The position numbers and the translations under genes were made by a program. A DNA stretch of 64,000 nucleotides from Rheinheimera sp. EpRS3 (GTDB lineage: Bacteria; Pseudomonadota; Gammaproteobacteria; Enterobacterales; Alteromonadaceae). Location of the stretch: assembly GCF_001513785.1 (NCBI RefSeq), contig NZ_LNQS01000001.1:1488001-1552000 (forward strand), in the 5' to 3' direction. The notes beneath the pieces are model-generated. The model had not been told where the DNA came from, ran no database searches, and saw only the letters and a list, made by a program, of their open reading frames with translations. This document shows, one piece after another, positions 18,615-26,943 of the stretch (position 1 is its first letter; each line of letters opens with the position of its first letter).

Positions 18615-18816
18615 GATAACCTCTATTAATTAGTTTTGTGTAAACACATTTTGTACCCTGTAGATTTCAACCTACATGGGTAATTTTGGCAGTATGTACG
18701 TCTATACGTACCCCTTGAATGTGCCATGCCATGCTAAAATTGCAAGCGCTTTTTCGCGCTTTTTGTAAGTAATTCATGCTGAGGGTTTTCAGCTACAGCA
18801 ACAGACAAGACGGCCT
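18615..18816. promoter_or_regulatory. Divergent control region with two dyads and a terminator-like hairpin
   Basis: Between asnB (-) and the DUF3025 gene (+) there is an imperfect inverted repeat around TGTAG...CTACA (18658-18677), a separate dyad GTACG-TCTATA-CGTAC (18696-18711), and AAGCGC-TTTTTC-GCGCTT followed by T-rich sequence (18744-18765). The first two could be operators; the third looks like a terminator or attenuator oriented toward the + gene. No regulator is assigned. Confidence 0.4.
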
Positions 18817-19635
18817 ATGCAAAAAACTGAAGTAAAAATCCGCTTTACGCCCCCGGCAGACTGGAATACAGCGTTGCTGCTTGGCAACCCGATATTTGCT
18901 GATTTATGTCAGCGTTTTCGCTTTGACCAGTTAACAGATTACCCTGATATTGGCTGGCTTAATCAGTGCCTAGCGTTGTCGGGCGTGAGCTTTGTCGATA
19001 ATGACACGCTTAGCGCCGATGGCCGCTACTATGAAGAATATATTTATGTCACTCAGTGCATACCTACCCGCAAGGACAACTGGCACGACTTTTTTGGTGC
19101 GCTGATCTGGTGTTTATTCCCAAAAACCAAAGCGCTGTTAAATCAGCTGCATATGGCAGAAATTGCTCAGCACGGCCTGAAACAGCGTAGCAAACTGCGT
19201 AATAAACTCACGCTGTTCGATGAATGCGGCCTGGTCATTTGCCTTGAACCTGCTGCATTTGAACATGCTGAACTGCTGCGGCAACATCAGTGGCAGCAAA
19301 GCTTTGTGCAGCAGCGTAGCGACTGGTGGCAGGGCATACGGCCAATGATGTTTGGCCATGCTATGTATGAAATGGCTACGGCACCTTTTATTGGTTTAAC
19401 GGCCAAAGCGTTATTTGTTAACGTACCGGATGGTTTTAGCCAGTGGCCTTTAACAGCTGCTTACAGTTTTGTTGATGCAAAATTACACGAACAAATTGCT
19501 AATGAGGCAGTACTTCTTGATAATCAACAGCTAACGCCTTTGCCATTGCTGGGCGTGCCGCGCTGGTATAACGACAATGAAACAGCGGGGTTTTACCACA
19601 ATACTGACTATTTCCGGCCGCCGCGTCAGCGCTAA
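18817..19635 (+). CDS. DUF3025 family protein
   Basis: A 272-residue soluble protein without signal peptide or membrane segment. The block NWHDFFGALIWCLFPKTKALLN near residue 90 and the RNKLTLFDECG stretch that follows are characteristic of DUF3025, a family common in beta- and gammaproteobacteria with no established function. The C-terminal part (PLPLLGVPRW, then FYHNTDYFRPP) is also conserved in members I recognise. It lies 23 bases before the ABC transporter pair and may be co-transcribed with it, but no functional link is evident. Confidence 0.85.
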   Translation: MQKTEVKIRFTPPADWNTALLLGNPIFADLCQRFRFDQLTDYPDIGWLNQCLALSGVSFVDNDTLSADGRYYEEYIYVTQCIPTRKDNWHDFFGALIWCLFPKTKALLNQLHMAEIAQHGLKQRSKLRNKLTLFDECGLVICLEPAAFEHAELLRQHQWQQSFVQQRSDWWQGIRPMMFGHAMYEMATAPFIGLTAKALFVNVPDGFSQWPLTAAYSFVDAKLHEQIANEAVLLDNQQLTPLPLLGVPRWYNDNETAGFYHNTDYFRPPRQR

Positions 19636-19658
19636 GGCCCCGACAACAGGACAGTTGC

Positions 19659-20459
19659 ATGATTGATATTCAGGATTTAGCCAAGGCGTTTGCACTTGGT
19701 AAAAACAGCAAGTTATCGGATACCGAAAAACAAGATGTGCGTTACAGCAAAGAGGCGTTTCACTCGGTGCGCAATGTCAGCTTTAGCTGCGGCGCGGGTG
19801 AAGTGCTGGGGCTGCTGGGGCCAAATGGTGCCGGTAAAACCACCACATTACGTATGCTGTCTACCGCTTTAAAACCCGATGCCGGCTCAGTGCTGTTAAA
19901 TGGCGTCGATGTATTAAAACAACCGGTAAAAGCCCGCCAGCAAATCGGCTTTTTATCGGCTGACACCGGCCTGTACGGCAAACTAACCGCGTTTGAAAAT
20001 ATCGCCTATTTTGGCCGTTTGCACGGCATGAAAGAGAGTGTCTTAAAACAGCGTATCGACGAGCTGTTTACGCTGTTAAATATGCACGACTTTGCCAACC
20101 GCCGTGCGGACAATATGTCGACCGGTATGAAGCAAAAAACCGCTATTGCCCGCGCTGTAGTGCACAGCCCTAAAGTAGTGATTCTGGATGAGCCCACCAC
20201 CGGGCTGGATATTATGACCGTGCAAACGGTGCTGGATTTTATCAAAGGCTTAAAGCAAGCCGGTACGCCAGTGATTTTTTCTACCCACCATCTGGATGAA
20301 GTGGCATCACTTTGCGACAGAGTGGTGGTTATTGATAAAGGCATCAGCGCTTTTTCCGGTGATATCAGCCAGTTCAGGGCGTTATCTGCCAACGGTGATT
20401 TACGTGAGGCGTTTTTAAGCGTGCTTAATGTAGTAACCAACCAGCAGGGAGCAGCATAA
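19659..20459 (+). CDS. natA: ABC transporter ATPase, NatA-type
   Basis: A 266-residue ATP-binding subunit. Walker A is LGPNGAGKTT (residues ~52-60), the signature motif is NMSTGMKQK, Walker B is VVILDEPTTGLD and the H-loop is STHHLDE. Sequence style and its pairing with an ABC-2 type permease match the NatA/NatB sodium-export family; the symbol is family-level and the substrate (Na+ or an amphipathic toxic compound) is not proven. AGGA stands before the ATG, and the stop is immediately followed by the permease start. Confidence 0.9.
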   Translation: MIDIQDLAKAFALGKNSKLSDTEKQDVRYSKEAFHSVRNVSFSCGAGEVLGLLGPNGAGKTTTLRMLSTALKPDAGSVLLNGVDVLKQPVKARQQIGFLSADTGLYGKLTAFENIAYFGRLHGMKESVLKQRIDELFTLLNMHDFANRRADNMSTGMKQKTAIARAVVHSPKVVILDEPTTGLDIMTVQTVLDFIKGLKQAGTPVIFSTHHLDEVASLCDRVVVIDKGISAFSGDISQFRALSANGDLREAFLSVLNVVTNQQGAA

Positions 20460-21662
20460 ATGTGGCAGGTCTATTTTAAAGAACTTACTGAGTTAATGCG
20501 CGATAAGAAAACGCTGATTTTTGTTATTTTACTGCCGATTTTTATTTTCCCGGTGATCTTTGGTGTAATGGGGTTGGTGTTATCCAGCACCACCAACACT
20601 GCCATGCAGGCAGAGCACCGCTATGTCATCATTAACGCAGAGCAGGCACCGCAGTTTGCTGATGCGCTGTTTTATCATAAAAACTTTAAACAGATTAAAA
20701 CGGATAAAACTGCTGAAGCAGATTTAGTTGCGGCTATCCGCAATGATGAGTTTGATGTAGCGATAGTGATCCCGGCCGATTTCTCTGCTAAACGCCAGGC
20801 TGCAGAGCAATCTCAGTGGCAGATTATTTATAACCAGTCATCACAATTTGATTTTATGTACCGCTACTTCTCTGAGCTGATGACCAATTTTAATGAACAG
20901 TTACAGCGTGATACGTTAACGCAGCTGAATGTCGACCCGGCAAAACTGGCCGCCATTATTAAACCGGTTGATGTGCAAAAGGTGGATACCGCAGCTAAGC
21001 GGGAAAATATCGGTGAAAAATTCGGTGCCGTGATTGCCTATATTTTAGTCCCGTTATGTTTGCTGGGCGCATCTTATCCGGCGATAGATATGGGCGCTGG
21101 CGAAAAAGAGCGTGGTACGTTGGAAACCCTGCTAATTTGCCCGATAAGCCGCGTTAGCATAGTGCTGGGTAAGTTTTTTACGGTACTGACAACCGGTCTG
21201 ATAGGCGCATTGATCACCGTAGGCAGTTTTGGCATCTGGGGCGCCATTATCGGTTCTTTCGCTGGCATGGCGGTAGTGCAGGAAGCAATGTCGGCTATCG
21301 CTATTACCGAGCTTATTCTGATTTTCTCTTTGCTGCTGCCCATCTCTGCAGTGTTTGCGGCCTTGTTACTGGCGATATCGATATACGCCCGTACCTTTAA
21401 AGAAGCACAAAACTATATCAGCCCGCTGTCGATCATGATTTTCCTGCCATTGGTGGCCGCTATGATGCCGGGTGTTGAGTTAACTACCAAAACCGCCCTG
21501 GTGCCAATAATGAACGTAGCGCTGGCGATCAAAGAGCTGATTAAAGGCACTGCCGATTATGGCTTGTTGGCGTTAATTTTTGGCTCTACTCTGGTGTTAG
21601 CCAGTATTGCTATCGGCTTTTGCGTGCACTGGTTCCAACAGGAAAAAGTGCTGTTTCGCTAA
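20460..21662 (+). CDS. natB: ABC-2 type permease, NatB family
   Basis: A 400-residue membrane subunit that begins directly after the ATPase stop codon. The layout is that of NatB: one N-terminal helix (TLIFVILLPIFIFPVIFGVMG), a ~150-residue external domain, then five to six helices beginning at GAVIAYILVPLCLLG. The signature GAGEKERGTLETLLICPISR between helices is typical of the ABC-2 export family. It forms the transport channel for the upstream ATPase. A GC-rich hairpin terminates the operon. Confidence 0.9.
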   Translation: MWQVYFKELTELMRDKKTLIFVILLPIFIFPVIFGVMGLVLSSTTNTAMQAEHRYVIINAEQAPQFADALFYHKNFKQIKTDKTAEADLVAAIRNDEFDVAIVIPADFSAKRQAAEQSQWQIIYNQSSQFDFMYRYFSELMTNFNEQLQRDTLTQLNVDPAKLAAIIKPVDVQKVDTAAKRENIGEKFGAVIAYILVPLCLLGASYPAIDMGAGEKERGTLETLLICPISRVSIVLGKFFTVLTTGLIGALITVGSFGIWGAIIGSFAGMAVVQEAMSAIAITELILIFSLLLPISAVFAALLLAISIYARTFKEAQNYISPLSIMIFLPLVAAMMPGVELTTKTALVPIMNVALAIKELIKGTADYGLLALIFGSTLVLASIAIGFCVHWFQQEKVLFR

Positions 21663-21688
21663 TACTGCCAACGCTTTAGCACCCGTAC

Positions 21689-21712
21689 AACGCCGGCTTT
21701 TGCCGGCGTTGT
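21689..21712 (+). terminator. Rho-independent terminator of the natAB operon
   Basis: AACGCCGGC-TTTT-GCCGGCGTT is a perfect 9 bp stem followed by GTTATTA. The T tract is weak but position after natB supports the call. Confidence 0.7.
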
Positions 21713-21745
21713 TATTACGACAGATTCCATTTTACAAATACTATT

Positions 21746-21764
21746 GATAATGGTTCTTAATAAT
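21746..21764 (+). promoter_or_regulatory. Candidate Fur box upstream of bfd
   Basis: GATAATGGTTCTTAATAAT matches the 19 bp Fur consensus at about 12 positions, with the left half GATAATG perfect. It lies roughly 40-55 bases before bfd, a gene that is iron-regulated in other gammaproteobacteria. The match alone is moderate; the context raises confidence. Confidence 0.6.
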
Positions 21765-21800
21765 ATTAAAATGGCGGCGTTTAGTTAGCGGAGTACTGTT

Positions 21801-22007
21801 ATGTACGTGTGCCTGTGTAAAGCTGTTACCGATAAAGCCATTAAACAAAAAGTGGCTGAAGGTGTATCCACCATGCGTGAACTAAAAATGTGCACCGGTG
21901 TGGGCAGCCAATGTGGTAAGTGCACCTGTCAGGCGCAGCAAATTCTGCATAACGAACTGGTACGTATTTCCGACTCTTCTTTAGAACTGGCACAACCTGC
22001 CGCTTAA
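21801..22007 (+). CDS. bfd: Bacterioferritin-associated ferredoxin
   Basis: A 68-residue [2Fe-2S] protein. The four cluster ligands of E. coli Bfd align exactly: Cys4 and Cys6 in MYVCLC, Cys38 and Cys41 in SQCGKC. Two further Cys (31 and 43) are extra. Bfd delivers electrons to bacterioferritin to mobilise stored Fe3+. No bacterioferritin gene is adjacent here. A candidate Fur box upstream fits induction under iron limitation. Confidence 0.95.
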   Translation: MYVCLCKAVTDKAIKQKVAEGVSTMRELKMCTGVGSQCGKCTCQAQQILHNELVRISDSSLELAQPAA

Positions 22008-22140
22008 TCTGCATTTATATGCTTATTTCAGGCATTTAAATTCTGTATCTATTCTTTTTCCGCTCTGTACTGGTCATAATAACGCTATTGATTTAGGCTA
22101 AGCTCAGGCTTGGTGTAACCGCAGCAGTTATGGAAAAACT

Positions 22141-23031
22141 ATGGATAAAATTAATCAGGTTGCCATCGTTGGTGGTGTGCATGGCAATGAATTTTCAGGT
22201 ATTTATTTAGTTAAACAATATAAGGCTAAACCAGATTTAGTCAGCCGCGCCAGTTTTAATACCGAGCTGGTATGGGCCAACCCCGAAGCTCATTATGCCA
22301 ATAAACGTTATCTGCACAGTGATTTAAACCGCCAGTTTAAAAATACCGATTTAGCCAACCCCGAGCTTGCCAATTACGAACAAAGCCGCGCCAAGGTGCT
22401 TAATGCCCAGCTTGGCCCTAAGGGCAACGCTAAAACTGACTTACTGATTGATTTACATAACACCACCAGCAATATGGGCGCCTGCTTAATACTGACCCAG
22501 GCCGGGCCGTTTTATAATAAGCTGGCCGCTTACGTAAAAATGCTGATGCCCGAAGCCATTATTTCCCGTGATGAAGATCACTTTGCCGCCGAAGATCACG
22601 CGCTGATGTGTACTGTTGGCCGTTACGGAGTGCTGGTAGAAGTAGGGCCGCAGCCGCAATCAGTATTACGCCAGGATGTGCTGGAACTGATGGACACCAT
22701 GACGCGGCATATTCTTGATTTTGTTCAGCTGTACAACAGCAATACCTTGCCGGCATTGCCAAAACAGACAGAAGCCTTTCGTTATTTGCACAGCATTAAA
22801 CTGCCAATGAATGAAAAAGGTGAGCGCCTGGGTATGGTGCATAAAAATGTGCAGGACAAAGATTATCAGCCGATTAACCCCGGCGATCCGATCTTTACCC
22901 TGTTTGATGGCAGCGAGATTCATTACGACGGTGACGTAACGGTTTACCCAACCTTTATTAACGAAGCCGCTTATTACGACAATAATCTGGCGATGTCATT
23001 AAATGAAAAAGTTGTTATTACACTGGAGTAA
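22141..23031 (+). CDS. Aspartoacylase (N-acyl-aspartate deacylase family)
   Basis: A 296-residue zinc hydrolase of the AstE/aspartoacylase group within the M14 fold. The metal motif GGVHGNEFSG (His and Glu ligands, residues ~12-18) and the third ligand in LIDLHNTTSNMG (~105) are present, as are the substrate-binding block NKRYLHSDLNRQF and VLVEVGPQPQ near residue 165. The reaction is hydrolysis of N-acetylaspartate, or other N-acyl amino acids, to the free amino acid. It is monocistronic as far as can be seen. Confidence 0.92.
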   Translation: MDKINQVAIVGGVHGNEFSGIYLVKQYKAKPDLVSRASFNTELVWANPEAHYANKRYLHSDLNRQFKNTDLANPELANYEQSRAKVLNAQLGPKGNAKTDLLIDLHNTTSNMGACLILTQAGPFYNKLAAYVKMLMPEAIISRDEDHFAAEDHALMCTVGRYGVLVEVGPQPQSVLRQDVLELMDTMTRHILDFVQLYNSNTLPALPKQTEAFRYLHSIKLPMNEKGERLGMVHKNVQDKDYQPINPGDPIFTLFDGSEIHYDGDVTVYPTFINEAAYYDNNLAMSLNEKVVITLE

Positions 23032-23143
23032 CGTGGCTGGGTCTGACATCTGTATCATGATGATTATTTAGGTTTTCTTTTGGCAATTGCTGTGTTATTA
23101 AACTGTTGTCAATGATTCAGTCTGGTTATGTCAAGGGTGCCGA

Positions 23144-23950
23144 ATGAACGCTAAATTAAGCTGCGTTATCTGGTTGTTCAGCATAGGGTTGGTGGTGTCA
23201 GGTAGTGTTGTAAAAGCACAGCCGCTGCGTTTTCTTACCGAGCATAACCCGCCGGGAGAGTACCTGAACGAGCAAGGCGAGGTTAGCGGCGTAACAGCCA
23301 GCCTGGTGCGTATACTGCAACAACAGCTGAACGAACCCGGTGATATTGAGCTGATGCCCTGGGGCAGGGCGCTGAGTATTGCCAGAGCTGAGCCGGATAT
23401 AGTGTTGTTTGAAACGGTACGCACAGCCGATCGCGAAGGCTGGTTTAAGTGGGTTGGGCCGCTGAAGCATTATCAGATAGCTTTATACGGTTTAAAACAC
23501 CGGGTAGGTGATACGCCGTCACTGGCCGCGCTGCCAAGAAACTATACCGCCTGTAATTACCGTAATTCTGCCACCGTAGGTGAAATTAAAGCGCTGGGTT
23601 TTACCGAAGGAAAAAACCTGATACTCACCAGTAAATCAGGCGATTGTCTGGATATGTTGCTGTTAGGCCGGGCCGACTTAATGGCGGTTAGCGAGCTGTC
23701 GGTGCCAGGGTTTTCAGCTAATGCCGAGGAAGCAGGCAGTCAGCTGGTAATGGTGAAATACCTTAGCGAGCGTAAACGCTACCTGGCGTTTTCCCGCAAT
23801 GTGTCAGACGAGCGTATTGCCCGCTGGCAGGCGGCACTGGAGCAAAGCTACAGCGATGGCACCATGCGCAAGCTATATCAGCCCGTGTATAGCGAGCAGA
23901 TTATCCGGCGGTTAGAAAACTTTGCTGCTAATCAACAACAGAAAAACTGA
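23144..23950 (+). CDS. Orphan periplasmic solute-binding protein, family 3
   Basis: A 268-residue exported protein with a signal peptide (CVIWLFSIGLVVSGSVVKA) and a type II periplasmic-binding fold of the SBP_bac_3 kind: PLRFLTEHNPPGEYLNEQGEV opens the first lobe and GRADLMAVSEL lies in the hinge/second lobe. No permease or ATPase gene is adjacent, so it may be a stand-alone sensor or scavenger like many such proteins in Alteromonadales. Ligand is unknown; polar amino acids are usual for the family. AGGG precedes the ATG. Confidence 0.85.
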   Translation: MNAKLSCVIWLFSIGLVVSGSVVKAQPLRFLTEHNPPGEYLNEQGEVSGVTASLVRILQQQLNEPGDIELMPWGRALSIARAEPDIVLFETVRTADREGWFKWVGPLKHYQIALYGLKHRVGDTPSLAALPRNYTACNYRNSATVGEIKALGFTEGKNLILTSKSGDCLDMLLLGRADLMAVSELSVPGFSANAEEAGSQLVMVKYLSERKRYLAFSRNVSDERIARWQAALEQSYSDGTMRKLYQPVYSEQIIRRLENFAANQQQKN

Positions 23951-24061
23951 AAAATCATTGCTTAGCCATATGTAAACGCTGGCTGATTATTTACTATACT
24001 ATTTCTTGTATTTTTTAATTCTTGTACTTTACTGGCGTAAACCTAATGAAGGAGTCTGATT

Positions 24062-25120
24062 GTGGTCAGAATTTCAGTTTGGCGTTCGTGCATTGCCTTG
24101 TTAGCCCTGACGTTATCAAGCACAGTTGCTGCTCTGGAACGGGGGCGCCAGCTACTGATTACAGAGCAGGCCGTTGCAGACAGCATTTTAAGCACGGTTG
24201 AAAATGCACTTTGGGCAAGTGATGGCAGCATTGCTGAAAAGCCGGTTTATATCGTATACAGCACTGAATGTGGCTGGAGTAAACGCCTTTATGAGCAAAG
24301 CCGTCAGTTAGGCGATAAGCTGCAGCTACGGTGGATACCAGTGGCCGCTCGCGGCGCTGATACTGTAGTTACTGAGCGTAGCGGTGCAAGCGTCGCTGCA
24401 GCCTTTGCCGGGCAGTTTGGCAGTGCCCCTGATAAAGCGCTGGCTAAGCGTGGGGTTGATTACAATTATGCAGTAATGAACAGTTTGTCTTTTCAGTTTA
24501 AACCTTACTACGCTGACAACAGCTTTGCCTTTCCCACGCTGATTTATCAGACAGCTGATGGCGTAAAGGTGATTTCCGGTAATCCCCCAAGTATTGATGT
24601 GCTGCAACAGGAAGTACTTACCCAGCCAGGTAAAGCTGGGTTGCAACCTGCAGCCGTTGAGCTTACAGCTGAGCCTATTGTGGTACATAAAAGCCCGCGT
24701 TTATCTGCGTATGTTAACCTCAACAGCACATCCGCTAAGGTATTTGCTGCGCCCGATCTTCGTGCGCCGCAACTTGATCTACTGGCACAAGGCTTTGAAA
24801 TGCCGGTAACCGGTATCGTTGCTAACAGCCCGTGGATTGAAGTTGCTCCTTGGGGTGATCGTGGGCCTAAAGCTTATATTCAGGATGAACTGACAGCAAG
24901 ATTGGCATTATTATCATTTCAGGTTAAACGCAGCTCAGGTAACCTGGTTGCAGATAAGCCACTGCAAATACGTTCACACCCTGATTTATCGGCCCCGGTG
25001 CTGGATACTCTGGAAAAGGGTTATCAGCTTACTAAATCTGGTGTTGTCGAGTTAAATGGCGAAATATGGGATGAAATTATTCTGTATACGGACGGGACTA
25101 AAGGTTATGTTGCCCGTTAG
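24062..25120 (+). CDS. Exported protein with thioredoxin-like domain and two SH3-like repeats
   Basis: A 352-residue protein starting at GTG, supported by AAGGAG seven bases upstream. Residues 1-24 are a signal peptide. Residues ~58-205 resemble a DsbC/DsbG-type thioredoxin fold: PVYIVYSTECGWSKRL places a single Cys70 where CxxC would be (C-G-W-S), and FPTLIYQ supplies the cis-Pro loop. Residues ~218-280 and ~288-350 are two related SH3-like units (KVFAAPDLRAPQLDLLAQG and LQIRSHPDLSAPVLDTLEKG). I do not know a named family with this order. It probably acts in the periplasm, perhaps as a sulfenic-acid or thiol-binding protein held to the cell wall; that is inference. Confidence 0.75.
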   Translation: MVRISVWRSCIALLALTLSSTVAALERGRQLLITEQAVADSILSTVENALWASDGSIAEKPVYIVYSTECGWSKRLYEQSRQLGDKLQLRWIPVAARGADTVVTERSGASVAAAFAGQFGSAPDKALAKRGVDYNYAVMNSLSFQFKPYYADNSFAFPTLIYQTADGVKVISGNPPSIDVLQQEVLTQPGKAGLQPAAVELTAEPIVVHKSPRLSAYVNLNSTSAKVFAAPDLRAPQLDLLAQGFEMPVTGIVANSPWIEVAPWGDRGPKAYIQDELTARLALLSFQVKRSSGNLVADKPLQIRSHPDLSAPVLDTLEKGYQLTKSGVVELNGEIWDEIILYTDGTKGYVAR

Positions 25121-25146
25121 ATGTGATATTGCATTATAGTTTTGCA

Positions 25147-25184
25147 AATCAATAAGGCCCGTATCAGCAGGCCTTATTGATTTT
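25147..25184. terminator. Bidirectional rho-independent terminator
   Basis: A perfect 13 bp stem, AATCAATAAGGCC paired with GGCCTTATTGATT, followed by TT on + and lying between the convergent SH3-protein gene and gloA. Confidence 0.8.
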
Positions 25185-25199
25185 AGGTGTAATAGATAA

Positions 25200-25601
25200 T
25201 CAGAGCGTGTCGTAACTGTCTTTTTTCTGGATCAGTTCTATAGCGTAGTTATCCGGATCGCGCACAAAGGCAATTTCAGTGGTGCCGCCTTTTACCGGGC
25301 CGGGTTCACGGCTTATTACGCCACCTTTAGCGCGTATTTTATCGCATGCGTCGTATACGTTTTCTACTTCCAGTGCGATATGGCCATAGGCATTGCCTAA
25401 GTCGTAGCTGTCGGTACCCCAGTTATAAGTCAGCTCTAACACGGTATTTTCGCTCTCGTCACCGTAGCCCACAAACGCCAGCGTATATTTATACTCAGTA
25501 TTTTCTGACTGGCGCAGCAGTTTCATGCCCAGTAATTCAGTGTAAAACGCCAGTGATTTTTCCAGGTTACCCACGCGCAGCATGGTATGTAGCATTCTCA
25601 T
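25200..25601 (-). CDS. gloA: Lactoylglutathione lyase (glyoxalase I)
   Basis: A 133-residue glyoxalase I. All four metal ligands known from the E. coli nickel enzyme are in register: His5, Glu56, His74 and Glu122. It converts the methylglyoxal-glutathione hemithioacetal to S-lactoylglutathione. In Vibrio and related genomes gloA sits right beside nth at the end of the rnf/rsx operon; here it is in the same orientation but almost 10 kb away, which defines the left edge of the accessory region. Confidence 0.97.
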   Translation of the reverse strand: MRMLHTMLRVGNLEKSLAFYTELLGMKLLRQSENTEYKYTLAFVGYGDESENTVLELTYNWGTDSYDLGNAYGHIALEVENVYDACDKIRAKGGVISREPGPVKGGTTEIAFVRDPDNYAIELIQKKDSYDTL

Positions 25602-25942
25602 ACAAACTCCTATCCGATTTGGTCTTTAAACTCGCAGTGCAGGCGGTAATGGTAACATATTCTGCCGTCCCGGAAGGACAGCAGAGTACCAAAAGCAGAT
25701 ATTGGTGTTGGTATTTAACGTCTGAAAATCGCTTTATTTGTATGCATAGAATGCCCAAGCCCGGTTCGTGCTTTGTTAAGCGGGTTAACCCGTATTTTTC
25801 GCCGGCACAAATACCAGTTGTACCTGTAAGTCATTGTAAGTTTGAAAGATGCGGTGTAATGTTCTGTACATTAAATTTACAAGGGCAGGTTAACCCGTGT
25901 TTAAAAACGGGTCAACCTGCTGAATATTCGTTAGAGGTGGCA
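25602..25942. other. Intergenic left edge of the accessory island
   Basis: About 340 bases hold the gloA promoter side and then unusual dyads: a perfect palindrome CGGGTTAACCCG near 25777-25790 and a larger hairpin sharing the GGTTAACCCGT half-site. No protein-coding gene is supported; a long frame crossing it in + merely runs antisense through gloA. Confidence 0.5.
25885..25920. repeat. Long hairpin (14 bp arms) before a cassette-like gene
   Basis: Arms GCAGGTTAACCCGT (25885-25898) and ACGGGTCAACCTGC (25907-25920) pair with one mismatch around an 8-base loop. CGTTAGAGGT follows nine bases later. It could be a regulatory dyad or part of a decayed recombination site; there is no T tract to make it a + strand terminator. 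Confidence 0.6.
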
Positions 25943-26248
25943 ATGTCGAATGACAGTGACAACATCAAGCAAGCATTGGCGCAAGCTTTGGTAAAGGTCG
26001 AAGCGGGCGGTGATATTGTCATTACCACAAGCGTTATTGATAACGTCACAGAACCTCTTGCCGAGGCCATTAAGGCAGCTTATGCAGGTGTATTTACAAC
26101 ACAAGAGTTAGCGGCGCTCAGTAACCTGGTTTTCCAAGCAACCTCGGATGAGAAATTTTACGATTGGGAAATGCCAACTCTGGTTGGCTATACGCGTGAA
26201 GAGATGCAAAGGCTAGGTGAAAAGCTCCGTGCGCTTGCAGTCCTCTAA
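25943..26248 (+). CDS. Small hypothetical protein in a cassette-like setting
   Basis: A predicted 101-residue acidic soluble protein I do not recognise. The ATG at 25943 is preceded by GAGG within CGTTAGAGGT. Sequence features are modest: a helical N-terminal half (NIKQALAQALVKVEAGGD) and a C-terminal GYTREEMQRLGEKLRAL helix. The gene is tightly framed by GTTAGAG before the start and the complementary CTCTAACAA overlapping its stop, the way integron cassette ORFs sit between core sites, but no full attC could be drawn on the right. The frame is open far upstream, but that part is antisense to gloA and is rejected. Confidence 0.6.
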   Translation: MSNDSDNIKQALAQALVKVEAGGDIVITTSVIDNVTEPLAEAIKAAYAGVFTTQELAALSNLVFQATSDEKFYDWEMPTLVGYTREEMQRLGEKLRALAVL

Positions 26249-26338
26249 CAATCGTGGCAGGGCTTGGACTGCCTTTCCGTTACTGTACGGCTACAATGCC
26301 TCCCCGGGGCCGGACGTCTATCTTTATAAGGAGATTCA

Positions 26339-26680
26339 ATGAAACTTGTATTATTTGCTTTATTAGTGACTCTTGTGGTCGGGTGCGCTAGCACAAAAAG
26401 GGATTATGTATTTGATGGTTCGACAATTGAATCAACGAAGCAGGGTGTTACTGATGTTACCAAACGTTTAAAGCCTGCAGAGCAATTGCAGTTCTTAATG
26501 GCACTAATGGCAATACAGTTTTCAGATGTTACTAGTGTCCAAGATATATTAGGTGACCCTACAATGACTGACGAAATTAATTATTTCATCATTGGTAAAA
26601 AAATTGATGGTCTAAATTACTACGAGGTTTTAGAGTTGGCAAAATCCTCACCTACGAAAGTCAGTGTGTCTTCAAAATAA
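26339..26680 (+). CDS. Small lipoprotein, function unknown
   Basis: A 113-residue protein with a clear lipoprotein signal (MKLVLFALLVTLVVGCAST, lipid-modified Cys at residue 16), so it is membrane-anchored on the periplasmic side. AAGGAG precedes the ATG at ideal spacing. The mature part is short and polar with a hydrophobic helix LQFLMALMAIQF near residue 60; no family was recognised. Base composition is more AT-rich than the core genes around the island, consistent with acquired DNA. Confidence 0.7.
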   Translation: MKLVLFALLVTLVVGCASTKRDYVFDGSTIESTKQGVTDVTKRLKPAEQLQFLMALMAIQFSDVTSVQDILGDPTMTDEINYFIIGKKIDGLNYYEVLELAKSSPTKVSVSSK

Positions 26681-26705
26681 ATATGACAATTCGCCTCTCT
26701 CGCTG

Positions 26706-26800
26706 GAAAAAGGGGGGCAGAGAAAATTAAAGGTATATCGAGCTAATCCAATATATTTCAGTTGCTTGAAAAATGCGGTTATTAGCTCCGCCCCTCTTTC
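26706..26800 (+). mobile_element. MITE/REP-like element, copy A
   Basis: A ~95 bp non-coding element beginning AAAAAGGGGGGCAGAG, containing TTTCAGTTGCTTGAA in the middle and ending TTATTAGCTCCGCCCCTCTTT. The ends are imperfect inverted repeats (AAAAAGGGGGG at each tip). A second copy lies inverted at 29756-29857. The GGGGnCAGAG/CTCnGnCCCC tips resemble elements mobilised by REP-associated Y1 transposases (inference); no transposase is nearby. Confidence 0.75.
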
Positions 26801-26943
26801 AGACCCCTTTCTCACTACACCCTTAATCTAAATTATCATCAATAAAATGTGTTAACTATTTTGTGTTATTTGTAAAAAAATATTGACGATACAGGTTGGC
26901 TATTTATAATGCTAACCACTATTTTCTTTACAGGATGGTCGTA

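Noticed and set aside
25346..25942. A 300-residue + strand reading frame ending at 26248
   Set aside because: Its first half runs antisense through gloA and the intergenic dyads and is rich in basic and aromatic residues unlike a real protein; only the part from 25943 has a ribosome-binding site and plausible composition.
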